From assembly GCF_000002995.4 (NCBI RefSeq), contig NW_025062475.1:1364001-1428000 (forward strand): a stretch of DNA of 64,000 bases, read 5' to 3'. Below are positions 48,921-60,800 of the stretch, piece by piece (positions within the stretch are counted from its first letter, which is position 1; each line of letters opens with the position of its first letter). Under the pieces are notes generated by a model. It was not told the origin of the DNA. It saw only the letters and a list, made by a program, of their open reading frames with translations, and did not search any database. The translations under genes were made by a program, and so were the position numbers. Origin of the DNA: Brugia malayi. Taxonomy: Eukaryota > Nematoda > Chromadorea > Rhabditida > Onchocercidae.

Positions 48921-51900
48921 TTATGAATCGGCAGTCGGATAGTCCAACTTATTTTTGTGCGTTTTGGCAATGTGCAAAAAATGAGCGATTGTTTCAAAAG
49001 CGGGAGCATCAATTGTCTCGAAATGTTCCAGTATACCTTCCAGTAACTGCAATTAAAACTAATTTTATGGCAGTGTCATATTTGGTTTCATATTTTCAAA
49101 TAAAATTGCAATATTTTGCAGATTAAGCCTGGGAGAACATGGAATAAGTTGACCATAGTACACATTTGTCGGTTAAATCGTATATTCAGCGATATAAAAA
49201 AGCGATCAAATCATTATTATTTACTATTGTTCAAAGTACATTTAACCTGACTTTTGAGCACCTTTCGCTGACAGGGGAAAACATATTTCCATGTTAGGAT
49301 ACGAAACATGTATTCCAGTCATCAGTTTTATATTTTATGGAAAATCTAAAGCACATCAAATATCCTACAGAAGAAAGCGATCTTATATACATGCATATAT
49401 TAACTTCTTCGTAATGCAAAGAATACATACTTCAAATAGAAAAAATTCACGGAACATTTCCTAATCGTTATCGCATTCCCTAGTTGCCTTTATCATCATG
49501 CTCATCAAGCGACATCTTACGCATCTAAGCAAGCAATAATGAATCAAATGATAATAGCCAGTTGAGTTTGAATTGATTTAAATTTTAGGACCTGTTGTTT
49601 TGTATTGGTGCTTGAACGATGGGGAAGATTGAAATATTTTTTGTAACGTCGTAAAGTAGTGGCCGAAAGAGCATGAAAAGGTACTTGCAGAGGCTGAAAA
49701 AGCAATTTTAAAAAAATTCTCTCAGCCACCTTAAAGCCATTTTCACGAGTCATTTTCATCATATGTCCTATTGTTTTAACCATTCTTTACCGTGATGCAA
49801 AAGTTTCTTCCGTAAACTTCCACAACATATTGAAATTTGAAATAAGCTGAGATAGGACATAGAATTCCAGTGCTTTCCTACTTCACCACAAGTTTTTTTG
49901 GGACATTTTTTGATTCTTTTAAATGGGTATTTTATAGAGATAAAATACATTTATCCAGGAATATTTATGCCAATCTTTTCTTCGTTCGAGTAACAATAAA
50001 TAGATCTAAACTCTATGAATATTCCATCATTCAGCACAACTTGTTTCTTGTTTCTTATTAAAATCATCCATCTTCTTATATTGAATATTATTTTATATCC
50101 AAAAATAAAAAAAAAAGGAAAAAAAAAAAAAAGAAATGGAATAGAAGAAAATTGCTATATTGGGATATTAACTAGCAAAAATCTTGGATTTTATCTTGCA
50201 CTATAAAATAAAAAAGTTACAGCTGAAGTTGTTGGTCCTTCGCCTGATGGTGATGCATTCACTTCCTCATCTCCCTTCATAGTGTGAAAATTCGTGCTCA
50301 TGAATGGCCAAATTCCAGTAAGTGCACCGATGCTATAACAAATTGATGAAACTACATATTATTTAAAAAGTTCAGGAAAATCTAACAGTGTACAAAATAT
50401 ATGAGTTTTTCCAATTAAATATTTCAAAGATTCACAAACACACCTAGGAGTTTCATCATCGCTTTCAGCATCGCCACCACTTGTTCCCGGTCGTCCTTTC
50501 TGGAATTTGAAAGACTTTAATCTAAATGGGAAAATTTCTACTTCCCAATCCTTAGAAGATAGTGAAATATGCAAACCTTCTTCTTTTTTCTTTGCGTTTC
50601 TCGCGTAGCCATTAACTGTTCATAATCTTTCATGTAACTCTGAAAAATGAATATATTTGTAAGCCAATTTAATGTGCCGCACTTAAAGGAATAAAAATTT
50701 AAAAAGTTGAAAAGAAATTTTCAAAAAGAAACAACCGACTCTTGTTAATGGATCATTTTTGAAAGCTTGGAATTCATCTTCTGTAACTTCTACTGCCAAG
50801 TATTTGGTAAGATCTCTTGCTTCATACTTCTCATTAGGTTTTAATTTTGGTTCATGCATGATTACACGATAGTGAAATAGGCATGTATACCAATGTCCTC
50901 TCTGAAAAGCTTATTGTTTACTTGAAATGATCTCTTCCACTTATACAAAGCTATTAAGAATTTAAAATCCTGAGGATGTATAGATCATGGAAAAAAGATG
51001 CCCTTTTAATCGCATTCATCTTCTAGCTATTAAATACAAATCCAAAAAAAAAAAAAAAAACTTAAGTAATTTAAGTAATCATCAATAATTCAAGGAAAAA
51101 TATTAAAAATAATTACCCCTTTGTTATATGCAAATGGAAGATTCTTCTTCAGTGCCTTTTGTCGTAATTTATTGCTAAACCAAATCCCAAATGCTGGACG
51201 ACCACATGCTATAGCTTTTCCACCAGTAAGTGTTGCCAAACAACAACATGCTTTTGCTTCCAAAATAGATTGATCAAGTTCAGACCAATTAGTTTCACCT
51301 GAAAAGAGTTTAATATCAGATAAAGTCGGTTTATTTGAATCGGTGTATAGCAGTGCAATGTATCAGTTTTGTATGCATTTGTATGCACTGTAAAAAAAAA
51401 TTTGCAATATCATACTTCAGTGGTTTAATACTTCTATTAGACCTCGTTTAATTAGGCTATTGGTAGAAATACTAAGCAAACACAGAAAGAAAATCGAAAA
51501 CAAAAATTATATCCTCAAATTTATAAGACTGCCTATATAATATCTTCATTCACATAAATTCAACACATTCTAAAATTATATAACTTCAAACCAATGTTGT
51601 AGATGAGCACTATAGTCTTATATTATCTTCGATTTATTCATTTTTCTCATTCAACCGATTCAAACAAATATCACTCAATTTATTAACTAAACATTTTCTA
51701 GCATGAAGTAGATTCAGCATAACATATGCTAGCAAACACTCTCTGCTGCCCACACTCAACACTTTAACGCAGTTTAATTGTGGAAGACAGAAACATAAAT
51801 CTTCAATGTCAGTTCAATAAGCAAATCTTTCAGATTTCGTTTTCATTGAAATCAGGAAGCCAAATTTTAAAATTAAGACTAAGACCCACTTTTTTCTGAT

Positions 51901-52859
51901 TTGATTCACTTTTTTCTCTTATTTTATCTTCGATTTATTCATTTTTCTCATTCTACCGATTCAAACAGAGAATAAATTGCACCTGAAGATTCAGAGTCAT
52001 CACTAGACGTTTCTTCCGCTTCTTCTTCTGCAACATCTGACTCATCGTCACGTAATTGGTGACGTGGCATTTCGGCACTTGGAAGTTCAGGTCGACTTAT
52101 ACCACTCGTCCCCACTTCGCCTGAAATTTTTTCCCAAAATAAACATTTCTAAGAAAGCAAAATGACTTTCCAACCTAACAGTAATGATATTATAGACGAA
52201 ATCTTTTAATATATATTTGTTACTTAATCAGGACTCATTTTAACAGACGGCGATAATGACTGGGCAGCATACCATAAAATTAGTTTTATTATAAGAAATC
52301 GTAACGCCAGCCATAGGCAAAGCATAAAAAAAAGAGTCAGATTAAATGCAAAAAAAGTAATCAAAAGCTGATTAGCTTCAGAGAAATTATTCAACACAAA
52401 TTAAATAATAAACATATCAAATCAAAACATACATCAATTTTTTCTTAAATTAAACTAACCTGGAACATTTCCAGATGCAGTAATTGTAGCTGCAGCAACT
52501 GATGCTATACCTGAAGTTCCTGGTTGTTGCTTATATTTCAGTCGTTGTTGCTGCTTTTTTGGTGATTGCTTCTTCTGTTGCTGTTGTAGTTGTTCTTGTT
52601 GTAGTTGTAACTGTTGTTCTGCTTGCATTAATAACTGCAATCGTTTCTCTTCCTCTTCAATCTCACGTTGCCTTTTTTCAAACTCATCTCGAACACGCTT
52701 CTTGTACGGATAAGTCATTGAATTATTCGTATTATTAGTATTAGCAGAAGTATCACTGTTGGTAGTGGTAATAACAGCAGTAACTGCTGGAGTGACACTG
52801 ATCGATGCTTTAGCCGCTACCGATGCCGAAAGTTTTGATTCCAACATCGGGCAAGACAT
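48921..52859 (-). CDS. SAP30-like Sin3/HDAC complex subunit, 9 exons
   Basis: Nuclear bridging subunit of the Sin3-histone deacetylase corepressor. Exons in transcript order: 52460-52859, 51983-52120, 51117-51298, 50740-50901, 50577-50639, 50444-50499, 50221-50332, 49592-49693, 48921-49046, giving 446 residues, about twice human SAP30 (220). The C-terminal Sin3-binding region is clear: ATTLRRYKKYFNLP, then QQLLEGILEHFETIDAP and HFLHIAKTHKNK to the stop. A SAP30-type zinc finger is read at about residues 196-250 (CCCL, ACGRPA, then WYTCLFHYR; ligands probably two of Cys197-199/Cys211, Cys247 and His250), with a longer spacer than in vertebrates. Unusual extras: a Gln-rich coiled coil (about 60-110), an acidic Ser/Glu block (about 155-180), and a basic AT-hook-like KKKKKGRPG (about 311-320). 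A pyrimidine-rich acceptor 39 nt upstream of the ATG may receive the spliced leader. The match at the C-terminus is strong; the zinc-finger match is moderate. Confidence 0.85.
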
Positions 52860-54129
52860 CCTTATCTACTTTTTTTTTTCTGCCAAAGAATATTCCTGAA
52901 AAAGCAAAAAACACATATAAATAATGGAAGTGCGATCTAGATACATATAAATGAAACGATATGCAGGATAACGGATATACCATGATCTTTTATGCTATTT
53001 TTAAGAGCTTTTGATAATTTTCGAAAAACCTGACATAATTTTCTATGAAATTAGATAAAATACCTTTTCTCCTTCTTCCACTTCTTTCTTTTCATTCAAC
53101 TGTTCATTCCCTCTTGAATTAAATTACTATTAGCTTCCGCAATTCAAACTCAATTTTATTTGCCATGATACATACAAAAATTGTGCCTAGCTTGCAAAAC
53201 TGCAAAAAGGAACAGTGAAAAGAAGCAACTAATTAAAACCAATGACTGCAGCAGGCAATTAAACGTTCAGTAAACGATTTCAGGAACTAAAGTAAATATG
53301 TTTTCCAACCAATTTTACGATAAAACTGTATACAGTCTCATTTTGTAATACATTTCTAACTTTCATGAATTCAAACAAAAAATTGGATAGATTTCGAGAT
53401 GAATTCAGAAGTTGTATGGCATTTGTTCCCTACCATTTAATTTTTCAAAAAAATAAAATAGACTTAAGAAAGTGCTCAGTCTGCTCTATCTGTCTGTTCA
53501 TTGAAGAGTTATCTTTGTACAAAAATTTTCAAAACAAACTTTATCGTTATCTCATTTCCTAATTTGCCAACTTTATATATGATTAAATTTGTCTGGGAAA
53601 TGGTTAGTGATGAGGAAATTAGGAAGAACCAAATTAAGACACTGACGAAAACAACAAATTTAATTCTAAGGTAAGTAATATTTTCCTCATCGATGACAAA
53701 ACAAAATAATTTCCATAATTAATGGTAAAAGTAGGCAAGCAAAAATCAAATCATTATCATCAACGGTTTATGACCAGCAGATAATCAATAACCAAATATA
53801 CTTAGTCAGCAGTAATAATAAAAATGGAAAATAATCAAACTGTCTAAGCTACTGCTCCACAATGACAGAAGTAAACAAAGACAAAAATGTTATGATCGAT
53901 ATCAATGGAAAGTGGTCAGAATCAATTCATCAATATCAATTAACAATAATAATTAAACTTACAAACAATTAAATAGTCAAAGTTGGAAGTAAAATTAAAA
54001 GTAATAAAATTTCTTTTTTTTTTTTTTTTTTTAGGAAAAGTAAAGACTAAAAAAACAGTTATAAATATAACTTATACTTTTAAAACAAACCAAGTAAACC
54101 GTTATAGCACAACAAAAAGTATCAAAATT

Positions 54130-54440
54130 AAGACGTATTTAACGAGTCCCGTAAAATGTAGTCACGTAGGAAATGCAACCGGACATCACAGGTCGTGTAT
54201 GAATTAGTCATTAGTTCGTTACTGGTATTTTACGTCTTATTAAAAAATTCATTAATGAGTGTGAAGTTAGTGATAGCTGTCACGTTGTTTTACGTTGACG
54301 TAATGTTATTTTAACGTAATACTCTCGTACTTCACGTTTGTCATGCTGATATGCACTTTTTTTTTTTTTAAATATAAACTGATACACAATTTCCATAATA
54401 TCATATAGGTCATTTAGAAATTTTGCGAATGTTACGTTTA
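54130..54440. promoter_or_regulatory. Cluster of ACGT motifs with a CRE-like TGACGTAA
   Basis: About nine ACGT cores within 310 bp (among them GACGTATT, CACGTAGG, TACGTCTT, CACGTTGT, TGACGTAA, AACGTAAT, CACGTTTG), in otherwise AT-rich DNA. bZIP factors bind such cores. Position fits a shared regulatory region for the divergent SAP30-like and canopy genes. Motif-level inference only. Confidence 0.35.
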
Positions 54441-54539
54441 TTCTTTTGCCTTATCATAGTGCAACGTTTTTCTGCACACATTGAGATGAAATTTAAAACA
54501 AATGTTGTCTGAAATATAAACATGTTGTAACATATGCGA

Positions 54540-54970
54540 AATGATGAAAATATCAGAGAATTTGAATATTTCACAAAAAGAAGGAGGAAAAATTTATGGA
54601 GATGAAAAATGAGGTTTGAAAAGATCAGAAAACTTGAATATTTCAAAAAAAGAAGGGGCAAAATTTTATAGGGATGAGCAACGAGATTTGAAAAGATCAA
54701 GAAATTTGAATATTTCAAAAAAAGAAGGGGCAAAATTTTATAGGGATGAGCAACGAGATTTGAAAAGATCAAGAAATTTGAATATTTCAAAAAAAGAAGG
54801 GGGAAAATTTATAGAGATGAAAAATGAGATTTGAAAAGATCAGAAAATTTGAATATTTCAAGAAAAAAGGAAAAATTTATATGAATGAAAAATGAGATTT
54901 GAACTTATCAGAAAATTTAAATATTTAAAAAAAAATAAAGAGGAAAAATTTATAGGAATGGAAAATGAGT
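54540..54970. repeat. 72-bp minisatellite, six copies
   Basis: Anchors GAATATTTCA occur at 54564, 54636, 54708, 54780 and 54851, with a diverged sixth near 54919 (period 72, 72, 72, 71, ~68). Because 72 is a multiple of three the central copies stay open in both strands (72 codons on plus, 126 on minus), but there is no splice context or start supporting expression. Confidence 0.9.
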
Positions 54971-55091
54971 ATTGTTTGTATGGAGGATCATTCGCAAAAT
55001 GATTATTTCTACTCTTCCAGTTATTATGAAATTATTGCAGAATGAACATTTAACTTTAAATTTGCAATGAGTAAAAATATAAAATATTTAT

Positions 55092-55093
55092 AG
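55092..55093 (+). promoter_or_regulatory. Candidate trans-splice acceptor, canopy gene
   Basis: AAATATTTATAG ends at 55093, 11 nt before the ATG of the canopy gene. Confidence 0.45.
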
Positions 55094-55104
55094 AGTGCTA
55101 GTGG

Positions 55105-56789
55105 ATGGATTATTGTGTGCAATTTGTTTGGATATCGTTATTTATTCTTATTTCTCTGATAACAGAATGTTTTGCCATTCCAATGGCTAGTGTTACTTGC
55201 GGAGGTAATATTTATCACACGATATCTTCATGAAACAATGATTATAATACGATTATAAGATTCTTATCCAAGTACTGCTGATCTCGAAATCATAAATTAT
55301 ATTTAAAGATAAGTACGTCATCTCTAGGAAAATTATTATACTTAGATGTTATATTTGGCTTGCTAATTATTCGCCTAATCAATATTGTTTAGGAGATTAT
55401 AAAGAGTAAGTTACGTTTAATAAGATGTTTAGTAAAGTGTTGATGGCAAGAATGATGACTGTAAATGAAATTTTTTTTTTTTTTCCTTTTTTTAGCTTGT
55501 ACAATGATTGTAACGGAAATGGAAATAAAGATTGCTGAGTTGGAAGAAAAGATACGAGAAAAAAGTTATTATCGACTTAGCGAAACCAAAAATCATGGCA
55601 TTAATGATAAGGTGATACAGTTAAAAATTTCAAAAAATTTATTTTCATGATGTTAGCATTCCTTCCTTTTTTCCATATGTTCCCTTTCAAAGTTCCAAAA
55701 ATTCGTTATTATTTCATGCTTTTGGTGTTAATTTTCTGAACTGGGGAGCATAAGAAAAATGGTCTATGCTGACGAATTTCGTGATCGAAATTGTGAAAGA
55801 GAAAAGGAAGATGGAAGAGGAAAGGTTATTATTATCACGAGAATCAATTTGTGAAATTTTAACAGAATTTTTACGCAGCCGGAATAAATTTCAAAATATG
55901 CATTAGATGTAAACAAAATGATCATTTTTGTCTTTGAAGAAGCCATTATCGAGATCGGAAATCCAATTATCAGAAGTATTGGAGACAGTTTGTGTTAAAG
56001 CTGCCGAATGGTCAGCTGTGGTACATCCGAGAACCGGAAAAGGTGTTTACGCACGTCGTGCAACATTGAAATTGAAACAAGTACCTGAACATTTGACCAT
56101 ATATCAGTTTGAAGATGCGGTATGTAAGTAGATTATTTATGAACGAATTTAAATTTTTGTTAAATATAATTTTAAATACCTTTTCTCTTCTCATTGTTCC
56201 CTACTTCTTTTTCTCCCTTTTCTCATGTGATAAATTATGATTCTATAAATTCAACATGTGAAGAAGAATAAAAGGTAACAAAAATATGGCAATAGTTAAT
56301 TTACATTATTACTTTCATTTCTGCAAATGAATTAACTATTTTGTCTGTTTTAGTGTAATGATTTTTTGGATTCATACGAAGATCAACTAATTAAATTCGC
56401 ACGCAGTAAATATGAGGAACCAGTGCGTCAATTCTGCTATGAAACGATAGGTTGGTCGTATTGAAGTGTTGGTCACAAAATTTGTGGCATCTTTAAATCT
56501 TTTTAAATTCATATGAATGATCTCCATCTGAGTGATTCACATTTAGCTTATCATTGGTTCTGCATTGGATTTATTTATTCTCTGAGAATCATAATTAAAT
56601 TATCAGAGATTGGTCCAAAACTGATCAATGTTTCATTCAGAAGTATGTACAGCTGTTGATGTTACACCAATGACGGATGAGGAATCAGGAAAAGCTCAAA
56701 TTCTGAGCGATGAAGAGAAAGAGAAGAAAGTAGAAAAAGCACTGGATGAATTAAGGAGAGATGCTAATGGTTTGGATGATGAACTCTGA
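55105..56789 (+). CDS. Canopy-family saposin-like ER protein, 5 exons
   Basis: Small disulfide-bonded ER-resident protein of the canopy (CNPY) family, which assists folding or trafficking of selected receptors. Exons: 55105-55204, 55496-55611, 55940-56119, 56354-56450, 56641-56789, giving 213 residues (human CNPY2 is 182). Start at 55105 gives a clear signal peptide (about residues 1-25, hydrophobic FVWISLFILISLI). The mature part begins with the CGAC motif, and six cysteines (32, 35, 90, 133, 160, 167) match the saposin-like pattern. SRSEIQLSEVLETVCVKAAEW and CNDFLDSYEDQLIKFARS are the recognisable family blocks. The C-terminus is a charged helix ending LDDEL, an ER-retrieval signal of the KDEL/HDEL kind, as in CNPY2. 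The exon 3 acceptor is ambiguous by one codon (AAG repeated). AATAAA lies at 57025-57030. ENGase follows on the same strand. Confidence 0.9.
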
Positions 56790-57875
56790 AATGAAATTTA
56801 GTCCATGTTGTGCCATTATATTTCTTCAGTTATATGTATATTACTTCTTTTTGTTTGTTATTTCCATATATCTTATTTCTTTACTCAAATGTGTATTCAT
56901 ATTCCATATGATGTAATGTAATTCTCTTTTACTTTAATCTAGCTTTGATTTAACTAGGGATAAATTTCGTACTATATTTTCATTTTAAAATTATTAATTC
57001 TTTGACTGATGCTTCGACTAATTAAATAAATTGCTTTTTTTATTTAAAAAAAAAAAAAAAGAAAAAAATTATCTGGACACTTATTGTTGAGTATCACCAG
57101 ACTCAATAAGCCTTTTTCTAATAACATGTGACATTTTAAGTGATTTTGTGAATACCATTTCCTTACATTGGCTAATTTCAGCATTAGATGTCCAACAGAG
57201 TCCATTATGTATAGTTATTTTCTGGACACCAGAAAATTTTTCTTGTAGTTTGTTAGATTTTTGAGAAAAATTCAATGGATTTTTGTATTTTTGTAATTAC
57301 CAATCTTCTTTACCTAGTAAGCGCTTTTCTGGCCAGATTATTTGTGGTTATAAATTACTCCAAGATTTTTTGTTTTTTGTTTTGAGTGACTTTATTATGC
57401 ATTATTAAGTGATTTTACTTGTGATTTTATCTTATCTATTATATGCTTAATTTATTTATATGATAACTACTTTATAATTATTGTAATAGTTGAGCTTTAC
57501 ATATTTTACTAATCAAGATATTTCATGTATTGTACATACGATCATTCACATGTGGTTAATATTAATATTAATGGCTTGTTTTTCCAATCAAAAATGTTCT
57601 ATTAAATTTGGATTCTACTGTTAGTAATTATTCGTCAGTACATGACTTTGTTATTAGGCAACAGTGTTTTTTTTTTTTTTTTTCAAGTTTGTCTATAATT
57701 TTTAAAATATATTTTTGATATGATTTAGCACTATTTGATACTATAAAGCACAGTTGGACAATGTTGAAAACCGACAAGTGCATGATATTACCAATAGTTT
57801 ATAAAAGTTTTTCGAGTAGATGGAAATTTGATTTTTTTTTTTTTTTTATTGAAGGATATTGTCATCAATTTACAT
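56790..57875. other. Spacer between canopy and ENGase genes
   Basis: Contains the canopy 3' UTR and AATAAA at 57025-57030. A minus-strand open frame at 57084-57305 without ATG is discussed as a finding. The rest shows nothing recognisable. Confidence 0.6.
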
Positions 57876-57899
57876 AGAGATCAGATCCATTAGACGCAA

Positions 57900-60800
57900 A
57901 TGCTAGGAACATGTCCTATAACGGATGTTCATCAATTATGGAACTGGGATGAAAACATCATTCCACATTGTCTGATTGGTAATTCATTAAAAAATTATAC
58001 GAGACATCGCAATTATCCTGAGACATTACTTTGTCATGACATGAAAGGAGGATATTTGGATGAGGAAAGGTAACTTCATATTTTTTTTATGAAATAATTA
58101 TACATTTATGACTAGATATACATTTTTTCTTTTTTTTTTAGATTAGATGGTTGTGAAGTAACAGATTCAACAGCTCCATTTATATTTTTTCATTGGTGGT
58201 ACATTGATATTTTTGTATATTTCTCACATCATTTCGTTACTATTCCACCTTTAGGTTGGATTAATCAAGCTCATATGCATGGTGTTATAGTACTTGGTAA
58301 GTAAATTTCAATTCACTCTTTTTTTTAAATTTAATATTATAGTATGTTATGGTTGCATGTATTGTAAATAATCCATGTAAGAATTGCTATAGTAATTGTC
58401 CAAATATCTTTGGTATTTGAAATTTATTTCGCCACTGCAAGCAAGTTGGAATTTCTATCAGTACTGTTAGGTTGTTAGTTAAAACTGATAATTAAAAGCA
58501 AGCATTGCAAGTCTGTTTTGGTATGATAATGAAACTGATGTTTGGATGCAAAATTTTGATTTGAATGGACTAAAGAAGATTGATAAAATGTAAAAAAGAT
58601 TAGAAGTATAAAAAGGATTGTATATTAGAAATATATGCGAGAATATCACAAAGCGAGAATTCCCTTAATATTTTGTCAGAGAGGTTAAAGCGTGAATCTT
58701 CGAATAAAACAGTTTTAAATGAATGTACTGGATTTAATATTACACCGAATTAACTGTACAGAATTTTAAGAAAACGATGAAAGTTTCATAGATATTCGAG
58801 ATTTAGTGATATTTTACAATTGTAAGTACCTATATGTCGCATTTTTTTTTCTATGCTCGAATTCTTATAAGCTCATAATTTGAAGTGTAGTAAGTTATTA
58901 GAAGCAACTTATAAGTACTTTTGGATACGAGTAAAAAGCGCTGAATGAATCATCAGTAGTGTTAAAACAGAGAAAATGTAAAACTAATATTGCCAAGAAT
59001 CAGGAAATTTTGTTGAATGTATTGTTCTCTTTTCTACATTTTGATTTTCTTTCATAGTATTTAGGGACTGTAATCACTGAATGGCACAGTGGAGCTGATA
59101 TTTGTAAAGAATTTCTCAAAAATGAAGATAGTGTGACAAAAACGGTGAAAAAATTGGTAAATATTGCTGTGAAATATAATTTTGAAGGCTGGTTAATTAA
59201 TATCGAAAATAAAATAGAGGTTTGTTTTTGTATGATTTTTAATAAGTAAATTTTTGTATGATTTTTAATAAGTTTGTATGATTTTTAATAAGTAAATTTT
59301 ATTAATCAAATCAATAATGTTTTATTCCGTAGGAAAAAGTAAATGAAAGTATGACTTTTTTTTCACTTTTCTTATCACTTTTTCTCTAAAACATATTTTT
59401 TTTTTCTCTCTAAAACATATTTTGATGAAAAAAAGTCAAGATTAGATCTAATCTTGACTTTTTTTCATCAAATACTACATCTTTACAAATATATGACTCA
59501 TCATAAGAGATCACTGGTTTAGAATTATTCAAAACGTAAGGAATTGATTTGATTAATAAAATTTATGATAGTTGCAGGCAGAATCTATCATTTGCCTTGA
59601 TTTGTTTCTGAGAACGCTTACAAATGAAATGAGACAAACAATTGGTGAACGAAGTCGTGTAATATGGTATGATTCGGTTACAGTAGATGGTGAATTGAAA
59701 TGGCAAAATGAGCTGAACGATAAAAACCAGTAAATCATTTGTAATATTTCTGATCTTTTTTTTATCACATAATGGTATTTTTTGTCGATTGATTGATTTA
59801 TTGATACCTTACTGTAATATTATATTGTATTATTCTAACTTTCCCTTTTCCGCAATATTATAAGAGAAATAGAATAGGTAAATTATAAATTTTATTATAA
59901 AAAAGAAGGTGGTTCGATATTACGGATGGTATTTTCCTAAATTATATATGGAATGTGAAACAGCTATCGACAAGTGCTATACGAGCTAAACATCGTCATC
60001 GGAATATTTTTGTTGGAATTGACTGCTTTGGCCGTGGATGTCATGGTAATTTTTCACTTGTTGTAATTGAACAGTTCTATCATGCGAAATTATCTGGACG
60101 GATAGTGCTGTTTGCTTCAGAAATTTGTTTAATATTTGATGAATTTAAAATTCAACAACTAATTGTTTTACTCTCTCATTTCCCTTTTTACATTAAAGAA
60201 ATCGCTCAACGGCATCAATGAATAATACATATCTGAAGTTCAACCTTGGAATCTTTGTTTTTATCATAATTTGAATATGTGAAACTACTCTAATTTTTTG
60301 AAACATCTAATTCTTCCAGGTGGTGGTGGTTGGAATTGTCATGAAGCATTCATGTATCCCCGTCAAAATAATCTTTCAATTGCGTTGTTTGCTCCTGGAT
60401 GGATTGTTGAAACAATGCCTTCTCGAGAAATCATCATTAATTCTTTGCGGTACCTTTTTTTCCTATCATTTTTTTGCGAACTAACATAACACGTAGTTCA
60501 CGTATCTCTTCTCATCTTTTCGTTTATCCTTTTCTAATCTCATCGTTTTGCTTTCTCTCATATTAGTTAGACATTCTTCGTAAGAGGGAAATATAAGAAG
60601 AATGTCTAACTAATAAAGTTCTAGAAAATGCAAAAAATTTCAATATAAAACATTTGACCATTCTTTTTTAAGGTACAGCAGACACATCAAAAACGTTTAG
60701 AATTGTTTAGCAGACGAAATTGATTTATAATATTTTTCCAAACATTTTTGCAGATTTTGGGATCGTTTGATTACATTTGTTCGACCACATCCGTTGACAA

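Larger units (their letters stand above)
52860..55091. other. Divergent intergenic region, SAP30-like to canopy
   Basis: Shared upstream region of two genes transcribed away from each other. It contains an ACGT-rich block (about 54130-54440, including TGACGTAA at 54297-54304) and a 72-bp minisatellite (about 54540-54970). Short open frames here (for example 53365-53562 and 53983-54207) have no family features. Confidence 0.6.

Noticed and set aside
48923..49126. Plus-strand 67-codon frame
   Set aside because: It is antisense to SAP30-like exon 9, whose minus-strand reading has clear family similarity.
49492..49542. Small minus-strand terminal exon (MRKMSLDEHDDKGN, stop) for the SAP30-like gene
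   Set aside because: It has an acceptor and fits the phase, but the exon at 48921-49046 continues the Sin3-binding domain with clear family similarity, so the gene must skip this segment.
57325..57365. Upstream exon for the minus-strand frame at 57084-57305 (donor AG/GTAAAG)
   Set aside because: Joining it to the acceptor at 57238 gives an immediate stop in every compatible phase.
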